Source of the DNA: Geminocystis herdmanii PCC 6308 | GTDB lineage: Bacteria > Cyanobacteriota > Cyanobacteriia > Cyanobacteriales > Cyanobacteriaceae | Direction of reading: 5' to 3' | Length of the DNA: 64,000 bases | Assembly (NCBI RefSeq): GCF_000332235.1 | Contig: NZ_CM001775.1 | Location: 2,791,670 to 2,855,669, forward strand | The notes under the pieces: model-generated | Told to the model about the DNA's origin: nothing | Databases searched by the model: none | Seen by the model: the letters and a program-made list of their open reading frames with translations, nothing else | Part shown: piece after piece, positions 43,774-51,610 of the stretch | Position numbering within the stretch: the first letter of the stretch is position 1 | How the letters are laid out: every line of letters starts with the position of its first letter | Program-made: the position numbers and the translations under genes

Positions 43774-44958
43774 CTACTTTATTGTAAATTTTGAAATCAT
43801 TTTTTCATCCACTTCTACACCAATCCCCACATTTTGAGGCACATTAATAGTAGAATCTTGAGGATTTAATTCTATAGGGGAGGTGATTATATCTTCTCGA
43901 AAATAGCGATTAGTGGCAGAAATATCCGCAGGTAAGAGGAAATTAGGTAAACTAGCTAGATGTAGATTTGTCGCCCTTCCGATGCCAGATTCTAGCATAC
44001 CGCCACACCATAATTTTATCCCCGCTTGTTGGCATAAGTGATGAATTTCTAAAGCGTTAGTTATACCGCCAACTCTGGATACTTTTAAATTGATGACTTG
44101 GGCAGATTTAAGTTCGATCGACAATCGAGTATCATGGACAGAGTTGATACTTTCATCGAGACAGATGGGGGTATTAATACGACTTTGTAGATAACGATGA
44201 TCTAATAAGTCATCATAAGCCAAAGGTTGCTCAATCATGATCAAATTTAAGTCATCGAGTTTTTGAAACAACGGCAAATCATCAAGGGTAAAAGCAGAAT
44301 TAGCATCCGCCATTAACATTAAATCAGGATATTTTTTTCTGACGGCTTGTAAAGGTTGTAATGCCCAATCAGGGGAGATTTTTAGCTTGATTCGTTGATA
44401 ACCTTGATTGACGAAATCTTCAACCTTTGCTAACAACAAATCTATATCTTGAGTCAAAGAAACACTCACCCCAACCTTAACTTTATCCCTTGTATTGCTT
44501 AACGAGAAATTGTGAGAATCAACTATCAAACTTTGCGTCTTTGCGTCTTTGCGTGAAATATTATCATAACTATTAAATAAAAACTGAGAAAAAAATGTAG
44601 ATAAAGAGACATTTTCAGCCTTAGCAAACACATCCCAAACAGCACAATCTAAAGCTGATTTTGCCATATTATGCCCTCTCACAAAAGCGAATAAATCTCT
44701 AATTTCGGTAGGAGAGTTAATGGTTTTTCCTAAGAGTTTTGGTATTAAGAAATCTTGTAAAATATGTTTAGCAGTTTCGATCGTCTCATAGGTATAATAA
44801 GGTTGAGTAAAAACTGGACATTCTCCCCAACCTGTTAAGCCTTCACTTTTTACTGCAACAATTAAGCAAGTATGATTAAGCAACTCTCCATTACTAAATT
44901 TAAAGGGAGAAATAAAAGGCATGGATAAGTTATATAATTCTATATTTTCTATTTTCAT
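43774..44958 (-). CDS. menC: o-succinylbenzoate synthase with in-frame insertion
   Basis: The 394-residue enolase-superfamily enzyme dehydrates SHCHC to o-succinylbenzoate in phylloquinone synthesis. Active-site residues are present: Lys191-x-Lys193 (RIKLKIS), Asp218 (MADANSAF), Glu243 (MIEQPL), Asp268 (CLDES) and Lys292 (INLKVSRVGG). Residues about 124-157 form an extra loop after the helix VWDVFAKAENVSL, and the DNA for part of it (44529-44555) is the dispersed CTTTGCGTC repeat giving SRKDAKTQS. The total length is well above the usual 320-370. The alternative reading, a dipeptide epimerase, is less likely because of the overall match. Confidence 0.8.
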   Translation of the reverse strand: MKIENIELYNLSMPFISPFKFSNGELLNHTCLIVAVKSEGLTGWGECPVFTQPYYTYETIETAKHILQDFLIPKLLGKTINSPTEIRDLFAFVRGHNMAKSALDCAVWDVFAKAENVSLSTFFSQFLFNSYDNISRKDAKTQSLIVDSHNFSLSNTRDKVKVGVSVSLTQDIDLLLAKVEDFVNQGYQRIKLKISPDWALQPLQAVRKKYPDLMLMADANSAFTLDDLPLFQKLDDLNLIMIEQPLAYDDLLDHRYLQSRINTPICLDESINSVHDTRLSIELKSAQVINLKVSRVGGITNALEIHHLCQQAGIKLWCGGMLESGIGRATNLHLASLPNFLLPADISATNRYFREDIITSPIELNPQDSTINVPQNVGIGVEVDEKMISKFTIK

Positions 44959-45042
44959 TAAATTAATTGATAAAATAAGGATTGAATAATATTCAACCCC
45001 TAGGATAAAGGGATAAAATATCTTTTCTGGAAAAGTCTAACT

Positions 45043-45098
45043 CCTAATTCTTAATTCTCCATTCTCCATTCTCCATTCTTCATTCTTCATTCTTCATA
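45043..45098. repeat. heptamer tandem repeat before ctaA
   Basis: TTAATTC, CCATTCT and TCATTCT units run to the start codon of ctaA at 45099. Confidence 0.8.
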
Positions 45099-47450
45099 AT
45101 GGTTTCTCCTAGCTTCACCTCCCCAAACATAAAAATTACTGATACAATCACCATCGATGTTACAGGCATGAAATGCGCTGGATGCGTCAAAGCCGTTGAA
45201 AGACAAATCACCCAACAACAAGGCATTATCTCCGCTAATGTTAATCTAATTACTTCCGTGGCTTTAATTGAGTATGAAAGCTCGATCGTACAACCAGAAA
45301 CCTTAGCCCAAAAATTAACGGCGGTGGGTTTTCCCTCTCAAGTGAGGGTAATGGATGACGATTTAGAGAATCCTCAAGAGAAAATTCAAGAAAAACGCAG
45401 ATTAGAGCAGAAAATACAACAATATCAGTTAATTAGTGCTATTTTTTTACTGATATTTTCTTCTATCGGACATTTACATCATTTAGGCTTTCACTCCTTA
45501 CACTGGTTAACAAATATTTGGTTTCATTGGGGTTTAGCTACCGCCAGTTTATTGATTCCGGGGAGAGAAATTTTACTCAATGGTTGGCAAGGATTATGGC
45601 AAAAAAAACCCAATATGAATAGTCTAGTGGGATTGGGAACGACTTTTGCTTATATTGCCAGTTGCGTGGCTTTGCTTTATCCTTCTTTGGGGTGGGAGTG
45701 TTTTTTTGATGAGCCTGTTATGCTACTGGGTTTTATTTTTCTCGGTAGGGTGTTAGAATCAAGAGCGAGAAGTCGTGCCATTGAGTCTTTAGAAAGTTTA
45801 CTGAGTTTACGTCCTCAATTTGCCCGTTTAGTTGGTAAAATGAACTCAAATCAAGATCAAGGTTTAGAAATTCCTGCTAGACAAGTTAAACCCGAAGAAT
45901 GGGTGAGAGTGTTATCGGGGGAGCAGTTTCCTGTAGATGGTATCATCATGGAGGGAGAAACTACTGTTGATGAGTCTTTGTTAACGGGAGAATCGTTGCC
46001 AGTATTTAAGCAAAAAGGAGATAAGGTTTCCGCAGGTACAATTAATAATGGTGATGTGGTAATCTTGGAGGCGGTGAATACGGGGAAAAATACCGCCTTG
46101 AGTCAAATTATCGCTACGGTAGAAAATGCTCAAACTCGTAAAGCGCCCGTGCAAAAATTGGCGGATACGGTATCAGGTTACTTTACTTATACCATTATCT
46201 CGATCGCACTGTTAGTGTTTAGTTTCTGGTACTTTTGGGGAACACAAATTTGGTCAAATCTTCTGGTAGAATTAGACACCAGTCGCACTATCCTCAGTTT
46301 AAAGTTAGCCATTGATGTTTTAGTTATAGCTTGTCCTTGCGCTTTAGGGTTAGCCACTCCCACAGCAATTTTAGTTGGCACGACTACGGGCGCTGAAAAT
46401 GGATTATTAATTAAAGGGGGTGATGTGCTAGAACAAGTTAAGAATCTAAGTTTGATCGTATTCGATAAAACTGGTACACTAACTCAAGGATACCCCCAAG
46501 TGGAAAATGTTGTGACTTTTAGTCAACATTCCGACAAGGAAATTTTACAGATAGCCTCCAGCTTGGAAATTTCTGCTAATCATCCCCTCGCCAAAGCTAT
46601 CGTTAACCACGCCCAAAATTTATCCCTTGAGATTTTGCCCATGGAATCCGTGGCAAATCAAGCAGGAAAAGGGGTTAAGGGGAAATTCGGCGGTGATTGG
46701 TTTTATCTTGGTAATCGATCGTGGCTACGGGAAAATTCGCTCGAACTTAACTCTACAATTATCATTCAAAGTGAGCAATGGGCAAGGGAGGGTAAAACTG
46801 TTGTTTATTTGGGCAAAAATAGCGATTTAATCGGATTAATTACCCTTTCAGACCAAATTAGACCTGATGCAGAAAGTACCGTTAAAACCCTACAAAACAT
46901 GGGCTTAGACGTAATTATGATGAGTGGAGATCAAGCCTTGACAACTCAATATATAGCGGAAAAACTAGGCATTAAAACTTATTATGGTGCTTTGACACCC
47001 TCGCAAAAAAGTGATTTAATTAGTAAGCTACAACAACAGTCAAAAAATATTGTGGCTATGGTGGGAGATGGCATCAATGATGCACCAGCCATGACTACTG
47101 CACAGTTTTCCATCGCCCTGAATCAAGGCTCAGAAATTGCCATCAAAACCGCAGGAATTGTCTTAACTACGGGGAAATTAAAAGACGTGGTGACAGCCAT
47201 TAATTTAAGTAAACTAACCCTAAGAAAAATTCAACAGAATCTGTTTTGGGCATTGAGTTATAACCTCATGGCAATACCCTTAGCTAGTGGTTTTTTATTA
47301 CCGAAGTATCAAATTTTGTTAAATCCTGCCACGGCTGGAGCATTAATGGCACTAAGTTCGATTATTGTGGTGACAAATTCTTTACTCTTAAAGTATCAAT
47401 TTCACCAGAGACAAAATTTTTCAACAACCTGCCTCAAAAAATACTCGTAA
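45099..47450 (+). CDS. ctaA: copper-transporting P-type ATPase, CtaA-like
   Basis: The 783-residue P1B-ATPase has one N-terminal heavy-metal domain with Cys26-x-x-Cys29 (MKCAGCVKAVERQ), eight predicted membrane helices, the transmembrane CPC motif (VIACPCALGLATPTA, Cys near 412), the phosphorylated Asp in DKTGTLTQG near 455, TGES, and GDGINDAPAM near 655. The GMKCAGCV N-terminus fits CtaA, which imports Cu(I) at the plasma membrane for plastocyanin and oxidase, better than PacS (GMRCAAC). That choice is from recall. A heptamer repeat lies against its start. Confidence 0.85.
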   Translation: MVSPSFTSPNIKITDTITIDVTGMKCAGCVKAVERQITQQQGIISANVNLITSVALIEYESSIVQPETLAQKLTAVGFPSQVRVMDDDLENPQEKIQEKRRLEQKIQQYQLISAIFLLIFSSIGHLHHLGFHSLHWLTNIWFHWGLATASLLIPGREILLNGWQGLWQKKPNMNSLVGLGTTFAYIASCVALLYPSLGWECFFDEPVMLLGFIFLGRVLESRARSRAIESLESLLSLRPQFARLVGKMNSNQDQGLEIPARQVKPEEWVRVLSGEQFPVDGIIMEGETTVDESLLTGESLPVFKQKGDKVSAGTINNGDVVILEAVNTGKNTALSQIIATVENAQTRKAPVQKLADTVSGYFTYTIISIALLVFSFWYFWGTQIWSNLLVELDTSRTILSLKLAIDVLVIACPCALGLATPTAILVGTTTGAENGLLIKGGDVLEQVKNLSLIVFDKTGTLTQGYPQVENVVTFSQHSDKEILQIASSLEISANHPLAKAIVNHAQNLSLEILPMESVANQAGKGVKGKFGGDWFYLGNRSWLRENSLELNSTIIIQSEQWAREGKTVVYLGKNSDLIGLITLSDQIRPDAESTVKTLQNMGLDVIMMSGDQALTTQYIAEKLGIKTYYGALTPSQKSDLISKLQQQSKNIVAMVGDGINDAPAMTTAQFSIALNQGSEIAIKTAGIVLTTGKLKDVVTAINLSKLTLRKIQQNLFWALSYNLMAIPLASGFLLPKYQILLNPATAGALMALSSIIVVTNSLLLKYQFHQRQNFSTTCLKKYS

Positions 47451-47509
47451 AGAATCACAACGCAAATGTCAAGAAATTTGACTGATAGCACTGAGTTGTT
47501 AACAGACCA

Positions 47510-47537
47510 TAGACAAAGTGACTGGAGTCTATATAAT
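47510..47537 (+). promoter_or_regulatory. sigma70-type promoter for the alpha/beta hydrolase
   Basis: TAGACA (47510-47515), 16-base spacer, TATAAT (47532-47537), about 50 bases before the start codon. Confidence 0.45.
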
Positions 47538-47589
47538 TAATGAAAGAGAAATAATTAATTAGTACTGAGTTTCGATCGAACATTAATGG

Positions 47590-48468
47590 ATGATGGTTAA
47601 CTACAAACATTGGCAATGGCAAGGCTTTAATATCGGTTATCGCAGTGAGGGAGAAAAAGGAGAAGCAATAGTATTTATTCACGGATTTGGGGCGAATAGT
47701 GGACATTGGCGACATAATATGCCTTTTTTTGCTAAAAATTATCGTTGTTATGCCTTAGACTTAATCGGTTTTGGCGCATCCGATAAACCAACACCCAATA
47801 ATCCTTTATCCTATACTTTTGAAACTTGGTCACAACAAGTGGCGGATTTTTGTCGAGAAGTCATCAAAACCCCTGTTTATTTAGTGGGTAATTCCATCGG
47901 TTGTGTGGTGATAATGCAAATGGCGGTAGATAATCCAGATTTAGTATTAGGTATTACTGCCCTTAACTGTTCATTACGATTATTGCACGATCGAAAACGA
48001 CAAAATCTCCCTTGGATTAAAAATTATGGTGCAACGGTGATGCAAAAAGTATTAACAAACCCTACCATTGGCAACTTTTTTTATCAACAAATAGCCAAAC
48101 CCAAGGTAATTAAAAACTTGTTATCTCAAGCCTATCAACGAAAAGAAGCTATCACCGATGAATTAATCGACTTAATCTATCAACCTTCCCAAGACAAAGG
48201 CGCATCCGAAGTCTTTTTAGCCTTCACCGCTTATTCTCAAGGCGCTTTACCCGAAGACTTGTTACCTATGTTATCTTGCCCTGTAACTTTTTTATGGGGT
48301 ACAAATGATCCATGGGAATCGATCGAACTAGGGAGAGAATTAGCCAATTATCCCTGTGTGAAAGACTTTATCGAATTGGAAGGATTAGGGCATTGTCCTC
48401 AAGATGAAGCACCAGATATTGTTAACGCCATTTTAGCCAAAACCTTGTTAATAGTGCATAGTGAATAG
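47590..48468 (+). CDS. alpha/beta hydrolase
   Basis: The 292-residue protein is a single-domain alpha/beta hydrolase. The oxyanion segment is HGFGANSGHW (31-40), the nucleophile elbow is GNSIGC with Ser102, an acid lies near Asp240 (LWGTNDPWE), and His268 in GLGHCPQDEAP completes the triad. Similar cyanobacterial proteins exist next to photosynthesis and pigment genes, but no substrate is evident. Two ATG codons start the frame (47590 and 47593). A promoter-like pair is at 47510-47537. hisH follows after a short repeat tract. Confidence 0.85.
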   Translation: MMVNYKHWQWQGFNIGYRSEGEKGEAIVFIHGFGANSGHWRHNMPFFAKNYRCYALDLIGFGASDKPTPNNPLSYTFETWSQQVADFCREVIKTPVYLVGNSIGCVVIMQMAVDNPDLVLGITALNCSLRLLHDRKRQNLPWIKNYGATVMQKVLTNPTIGNFFYQQIAKPKVIKNLLSQAYQRKEAITDELIDLIYQPSQDKGASEVFLAFTAYSQGALPEDLLPMLSCPVTFLWGTNDPWESIELGRELANYPCVKDFIELEGLGHCPQDEAPDIVNAILAKTLLIVHSE

Positions 48469-48557
48469 TTGACAGGATTCCTCATTCCTCATTTCTGATT
48501 CCTCATTTCTCACTCCTCATTCCTCATTCCTCATTCCTCATTATTCATTATTCATTT
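48468..48557. repeat. tandem TCATTCC/TCATTTC repeat before hisH
   Basis: Heptamer units of TCATTCC and TCATTTCTG type run up to the hisH start codon. Confidence 0.75.
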
Positions 48558-49178
48558 ATGTCTATTATTGCCGTTATTGATTACGATATGGGAAATTTGC
48601 ACTCTGCCTGTAAAGGTTTAGAAAAAGCGGGTGCAACTACCAAAATCACTGATTCCGCTCAAGAAATTGCTCAAGCAGATGCGATCGTACTACCCGGGGT
48701 TGGTTCATTTGATCCAGCCATCGAACATTTACAAGAAAGAGATTTAATTTACCCCATACAACAGGCGGTGAAAAGCGGAAAACCGTTTCTAGGTATCTGT
48801 TTAGGATTACAAATTTTATTTGAATCATCGGAAGAAGGCAAAAAGGAGGGTTTAGGTATTATCAAAGGTAGGGTAAAACGCTTTAAATCTGAGGCAAATT
48901 TAACAATTCCTCACATGGGTTGGAATACCCTTAATTTGACGCAAAATCAACATCCTTTATGGAAAAATCTCCCCCCTAATCCCTATCTCTACTTCGTACA
49001 CTCTTATTATGTTGAGCCTAACGACAAAAATGTTATTGCCTCTCAAGTCACTCACGGCACACAAACAGTTACAGCTTCTATAGCTCAAGATAACCTCATG
49101 GCGGTACAATTTCACCCCGAAAAATCATCCGATTATGGGTTACAAATCCTCACTAACTTCGTTGAATTAACTAAATAG
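48558..49178 (+). CDS. hisH: imidazole glycerol phosphate synthase, glutaminase subunit
   Basis: The 206-residue protein is a class I glutamine amidotransferase with the triad Cys81 (FLGICLGLQILFE), His186 and Glu188 (QFHPEKSS). The front IAVIDYDMGNLHSACKGLEKAG and LPGVGSFDPAI are typical HisH. It hydrolyses glutamine and feeds ammonia to HisF in histidine biosynthesis. hisF is not adjacent, which is usual in cyanobacteria. All motifs are intact. Confidence 0.96.
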   Translation: MSIIAVIDYDMGNLHSACKGLEKAGATTKITDSAQEIAQADAIVLPGVGSFDPAIEHLQERDLIYPIQQAVKSGKPFLGICLGLQILFESSEEGKKEGLGIIKGRVKRFKSEANLTIPHMGWNTLNLTQNQHPLWKNLPPNPYLYFVHSYYVEPNDKNVIASQVTHGTQTVTASIAQDNLMAVQFHPEKSSDYGLQILTNFVELTK

Positions 49179-49229
49179 TGAATCCCGACTACCCTCGATA
49201 ACCATAGTGAATAATCAATAGTGGATGGT

Positions 49230-49272
49230 TGTTAATTCCTAATTCTTAATTCTGCATTCTTAATTCTTAATT
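49230..49272. repeat. heptamer tandem repeat before larB
   Basis: TTAATTC/CTAATTC/GCATTCT units run almost to the start codon of larB. Confidence 0.7.
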
Positions 49273-49279
49273 TTTTTTT

Positions 49280-50050
49280 ATGGTCGATCGAACTTATTTA
49301 GAAAAGATATTATTAGAAATAGCCCAAGGGAAATTATCCCCAAAAGAAGGCATCGAAAAATTAAAATACTTAGATTTTGAACCTATCGGAGATTTTGCTA
49401 AGATAGATCATCATCGACAACTACGCACGGGATTTCCCGAAGTGATTTGGAGTCAAGGTAAAACCACCGAACAAATGATCCAAATTATGCAAGTAATGCG
49501 CACTCAATCCCCTATTGTCATGGCTACTCGTTTAGAACCAGACATAGCAGAAATACTACAAGCTCAAGTACCTGATTTAAGATACTATCCTCTGGCAAAA
49601 ATTGCCGCTATTGGGCAAAATTCCGTTAAATATCGGGGTAAAATCTCGATCGTGACGGCGGGTACTGCGGACTTACCCGTAGCGGAAGAATCAGCTATAA
49701 CAGCAGAATTATGCGGTTTTGAAGTGGTAAGATTATGGGATGTGGGAGTGGCAGGAATCCATCGTCTTCTCAGTCATAGTCATTTAATCGCCGAAGCGGA
49801 TGTCTTGATTGTGGTAGCTGGAATGGAGGGAGCATTACCTAGTGTAGTAGCTGGTTTAGCCAGTTGCCCCGTAATTGCTGTACCTACAAGTATCGGTTAT
49901 GGTGCTAGTTTTGGTGGTTTATCGGCTTTGTTAACTATGCTTAATTCCTGTGCTACGGGCATCGGGGTTGTTAACATAGATAATGGTTTTGGTGGGGCGA
50001 TGTTGGCAGGGCAAATTTTGCGATTAGCGAATAAATTCTCTCAATGTTAA
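49280..50050 (+). CDS. larB: nickel-pincer cofactor carboxylase LarB
   Basis: The 256-residue protein matches LarB, a PurE-related (AIR carboxylase-like) enzyme that carboxylates and hydrolyses nicotinic acid adenine dinucleotide in the pathway to the nickel-pincer cofactor of lactate racemase. The front (LEKILLEIAQGKLSPKEGIEKL) and the PurE-like core (SIVTAGTADLPVAEESAI, AGMEGALPSVVAGL, PTSIGYGASFGGLSALL) fit. larA, larC and larE are not seen in this window, so either the pathway is completed elsewhere or LarB has another role. Confidence 0.9.
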   Translation: MVDRTYLEKILLEIAQGKLSPKEGIEKLKYLDFEPIGDFAKIDHHRQLRTGFPEVIWSQGKTTEQMIQIMQVMRTQSPIVMATRLEPDIAEILQAQVPDLRYYPLAKIAAIGQNSVKYRGKISIVTAGTADLPVAEESAITAELCGFEVVRLWDVGVAGIHRLLSHSHLIAEADVLIVVAGMEGALPSVVAGLASCPVIAVPTSIGYGASFGGLSALLTMLNSCATGIGVVNIDNGFGGAMLAGQILRLANKFSQC

Positions 50051-50065
50051 CAATAGCTTTTCTCA

Positions 50066-50089
50066 GATTGCTTCGTACTTCGCAATGAC
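50066..50089. repeat. GATTGCTTCGTACTTCGCAATGAC repeat
   Basis: Same family as 36165 and 61188. It is between larB and the DedA gene. Confidence 0.8.
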
Positions 50090-50156
50090 ACAATGCCGTA
50101 ATTGTTGTGTGAGTTTTATTAAATTTAATGATCATTAATCAGGAAATATCTGTTTC

Positions 50157-50771
50157 ATGGAGTTTTTTTCACTCGAACAAATTCAAGAATTAGCTCGTCA
50201 CTATGGATACTGGGCGGTATTTGCAGGTATTGCGATCGAAAATACTGGCATACCGATTCCGGGAGAAACTATTACCATTGTGGGAGGGTTTTTAGCAGGT
50301 AGTGGAGAATTAAAGTATTGGTTAGTTTTAGTAACCGCCATTGCTGGGGCAGTAATCGGGGATAATTGCGGTTATTGGTTAGGAAGAATTGGGGGGTGGA
50401 AACTGTTATTGAAACTATCTCGTTTCTTCCGTCTTCCCGATGAAGAAGTATTAAAAGCAAAAACTAAGTTTCTGGAAAATGCTCCTCAAGCAGTATTTTT
50501 TGGGCGCTTTATCACATTATTACGGATTTTTGCAGGTCCGATCGCCGGAATTGTAGAAATGCCCTATTTTAAATTTTTATTCTATAACTTTATGGGAGCA
50601 ACGGTATGGGGAGTTATTATCGTCACTTTGTCTTATTTTGTCGGTAAAATGATCCCTTTAGAAGAATTAATTCATCTTATTGCTCAATTTGGTATTGTCG
50701 CCCTATTAGTTATGGTAGGATGGATTGTTATTTCTCTGGTGGTGAAATCCTATCAAAAAAATCCTAGTTAA
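50157..50771 (+). CDS. DedA-family membrane protein
   Basis: The 204-residue protein has four to six membrane segments and DedA/SNARE-associated landmarks: ENTGIPIPGETITIVGGFLAGSG near residues 28-50, GAVIGDNCGYWLGRIGGW (about 62-79), and FFGRFITLLRIFAGPIAGI (about 113-131). DedA proteins contribute to membrane-lipid handling, including undecaprenyl-phosphate and phosphatidylethanolamine flipping in relatives. It ends 15 bases before the acetyltransferase gene, so they are probably an operon. Confidence 0.9.
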   Translation: MEFFSLEQIQELARHYGYWAVFAGIAIENTGIPIPGETITIVGGFLAGSGELKYWLVLVTAIAGAVIGDNCGYWLGRIGGWKLLLKLSRFFRLPDEEVLKAKTKFLENAPQAVFFGRFITLLRIFAGPIAGIVEMPYFKFLFYNFMGATVWGVIIVTLSYFVGKMIPLEELIHLIAQFGIVALLVMVGWIVISLVVKSYQKNPS

Positions 50772-50786
50772 GTTAACAACTTTACC

Positions 50787-51386
50787 ATGAATGATAATTT
50801 ATCAGAATCAGAACCGATAATGGATAATCCCCCTTGGATAGATTTAAGTCAATATAACTCCAAGTTCGATCGAGGTAAACCCCAGTGGATGATATTTTTA
50901 TGGTGGTTAATAGAAGGAGTTATTTTCCCCTTAACACCCCATAATTTAAACGGTTTTCGATCGAGCTTATTAAGACTATTTGGAGCTAAAATTGGTAAAG
51001 GGGTAGTAATTCGCCCTACCGTCAAAATTTATTTTCCTTGGAAAGTAGAAATTGGAGACTATAGTTGGGTAGGAGATCAAGTATATCTTTATAGTTTAGA
51101 TTATATTAAAATCGGTTGTCATACTGTCATCTCTCAAAAAAGCTATCTTTGTACAGGTAGTCATAATTTTGACGATGTCAAATTTCCCTTAATTACCAAC
51201 CCCATCACCATCGGTAACGGAGTTTGGATTGCGACGGACTGTTTTATCGCTCCTGATGTTAAAATTGGTGCAAATACTCTTATCGGTGCTAGAAGTAGCG
51301 TATTTAAAAGCATATCATCAGAATCGATCGCTTGGGGAAATCCTTGTAAACCCCGTCAGTCTCGTAACTTTTCAGAAATAAATTAA
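50787..51386 (+). CDS. HpsU/WcaF-like hexapeptide acetyltransferase
   Basis: The 199-residue protein is a left-handed beta-helix acetyltransferase. The front RSSLLRLFGAKIGKGVVIRPTVKI leads into hexapeptide turns, then CTGSHNFDDVKFPLITNPITIGNGVWIATDCFIAPDV and GANTLIGARSSVFKS near the end. From memory this resembles the cyanobacterial family named HpsU (hormogonium polysaccharide biosynthesis) and WcaF of colanic acid synthesis. It would acetylate a sugar or lipid-linked precursor in the cytosol. It shares a short 15-base gap with the DedA gene before it. The exact polysaccharide is unknown. Confidence 0.8.
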   Translation: MNDNLSESEPIMDNPPWIDLSQYNSKFDRGKPQWMIFLWWLIEGVIFPLTPHNLNGFRSSLLRLFGAKIGKGVVIRPTVKIYFPWKVEIGDYSWVGDQVYLYSLDYIKIGCHTVISQKSYLCTGSHNFDDVKFPLITNPITIGNGVWIATDCFIAPDVKIGANTLIGARSSVFKSISSESIAWGNPCKPRQSRNFSEIN

Positions 51387-51397
51387 AAACTATAAAA

Positions 51398-51610
51398 ATT
51401 AAGGATTAAGGCATATTACATTAACCAAAAAGTGCGCAGTTTTAGCAATTTTTACTCAAAAACTTAGCATTTTTCACTTATTTTTTTAGAACCAGTTTGT
51501 TTATGTATATATTGCACAAAACCTCAAAGCCTTGATTCTTAATTATTTAACCTAAAACCTAAAACCTGACACCTAGTCTTTATCAAAAGACTATGAGGCA
51601 ACCCCTAATT
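51398..51610. repeat. MITE-like element, inverted copy
   Basis: Read on the minus strand this starts AATTAGGGGTTGCCTCATAG (51610 downward), then AAAATCAAGGCTTTGAGG-like text and AAAAACTGCGCACTTTTT, as in 10704-10955. It starts one base after the RND permease stop on the minus strand. The other terminal repeat is not seen, so the copy is probably cut or diverged. Confidence 0.7.
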
